60,318 nt of DNA, taken from assembly GCA_958352855.1 (NCBI GenBank), contig CATWQE010000012.1:1-60318 (forward strand). The letters run 5' to 3'. The notes below the pieces were generated by a model, which was not told the origin of the DNA, made no database searches, and saw nothing but the letters and a program-made list of their open reading frames with translations. How positions within the stretch are numbered: the stretch's first letter is position 1; each line of letters starts with the position of its first letter. Shown one piece after another: positions 60,225 to 60,318 of the stretch. A program made the position numbers and the translations under genes. Source of the DNA: an uncultured Bacillota bacterium. Its GTDB lineage: Bacteria; Bacillota; Clostridia; Lachnospirales; Lachnospiraceae.

Positions 60225-60318
60225 AAAGATTTTTTCATAGAAAGTACATGGTTGTAAAGATAACTTGAGTTTCCGCAAACTGTAATTCAAAAATGAATAT
60301 GTCTGCCCCCAGTGCCAA
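60225..60318. other. 3' edge of window, no feature seen
   Basis: These 94 bases are A/T-rich with a short T-run near 60230 and no hairpin, ORF or promoter that I can support. The operon may continue beyond the window. Confidence 0.5.

Noticed and set aside
1..60318. tRNA, rRNA, insertion sequences or prophage genes
   Set aside because: No tRNA cloverleaf, rRNA segment, transposase or phage structural gene was recognised anywhere in the window.

Overview
This window comes from a Gram-positive, spore-forming gut-type Firmicute, most likely a Lachnospiraceae member. The reasons are the spoIIA-sigF-spoVA sporulation genes, a complete S10/spc ribosomal operon with zinc-type S14, strong AGGAGG ribosome sites, moderately low G+C, TTG/GTG starts, and an ANTAR-regulated ethanolamine microcompartment operon that mixes Eut and Pdu parts. 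Assignment below family level is not supported by what I can read.

Layout. 1-7.3 kb: 3' part of valS, an LTA-synthase-family membrane sulfatase, folC, a 49-residue ORF and a zinc-ribbon/TPR membrane protein. 7.3-7.5 kb: a ~146-nt sequence that folds end to end. 7.5-12.1 kb: spoIIAA-spoIIAB-sigF-spoVAA-AB-AC-AD-AE, the forespore sigma factor switch followed by dipicolinate transport genes. 12.2-31.8 kb: one ~19.6-kb ethanolamine-utilisation operon with a sigma-A promoter and an attenuator leader at one end and a strong terminator at the other. 31.9-35.8 kb: tcdA, murB, rapZ, whiA and a crh-like gene. 35.8-39.4 kb: a GNAT gene on the minus strand, an M18 aminopeptidase and a signal-peptidase-like protein with charged repeats. 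39.5-52.9 kb: the S10-spc-secY-adk-map-infA ribosomal cluster with four unusually long, structured gaps. 53-60.3 kb: an accessory region holding a Schlafen-type AlbA_2 regulator with a striking repeat operator, a GHKL/LytTR two-component system, and a divergent lipoprotein-ABC transporter operon.

How the parts work together. Ethanolamine enters through EutH. EutBC, reactivated by EutA and supplied with adenosylcobalamin by EutT, splits it to ammonia and acetaldehyde. EutE makes acetyl-CoA, EutG makes ethanol and regenerates NAD+, and PduL makes acetyl phosphate, which EutP/EutQ may use to make ATP. The shell is built from EutS, EutL, two near-identical EutM, a BMC-SAP fusion, EutN and a PduT-like Fe-S trimer paired with a PduS-like cobalamin reductase. 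The EutW-EutV pair lies downstream of the leader it is predicted to antiterminate, so induction should be self-reinforcing.

Best leads: the eut leader with two G-N-N-G hexaloop hairpins, the second overlapping the terminator; the five-copy 9-bp-spaced GTGTCAAT operator over the promoter of the AlbA_2 gene; the BMC-SAP shell protein; the structured RNAs at 7310-7455, 39557-39780 and 50838-50926; and the loss of the usual rpmJ-rpsM-rpsK-rpsD-rpoA-rplQ block after infA, where an accessory region begins. All functions were assigned by reading motifs and gene order; no database search was run.
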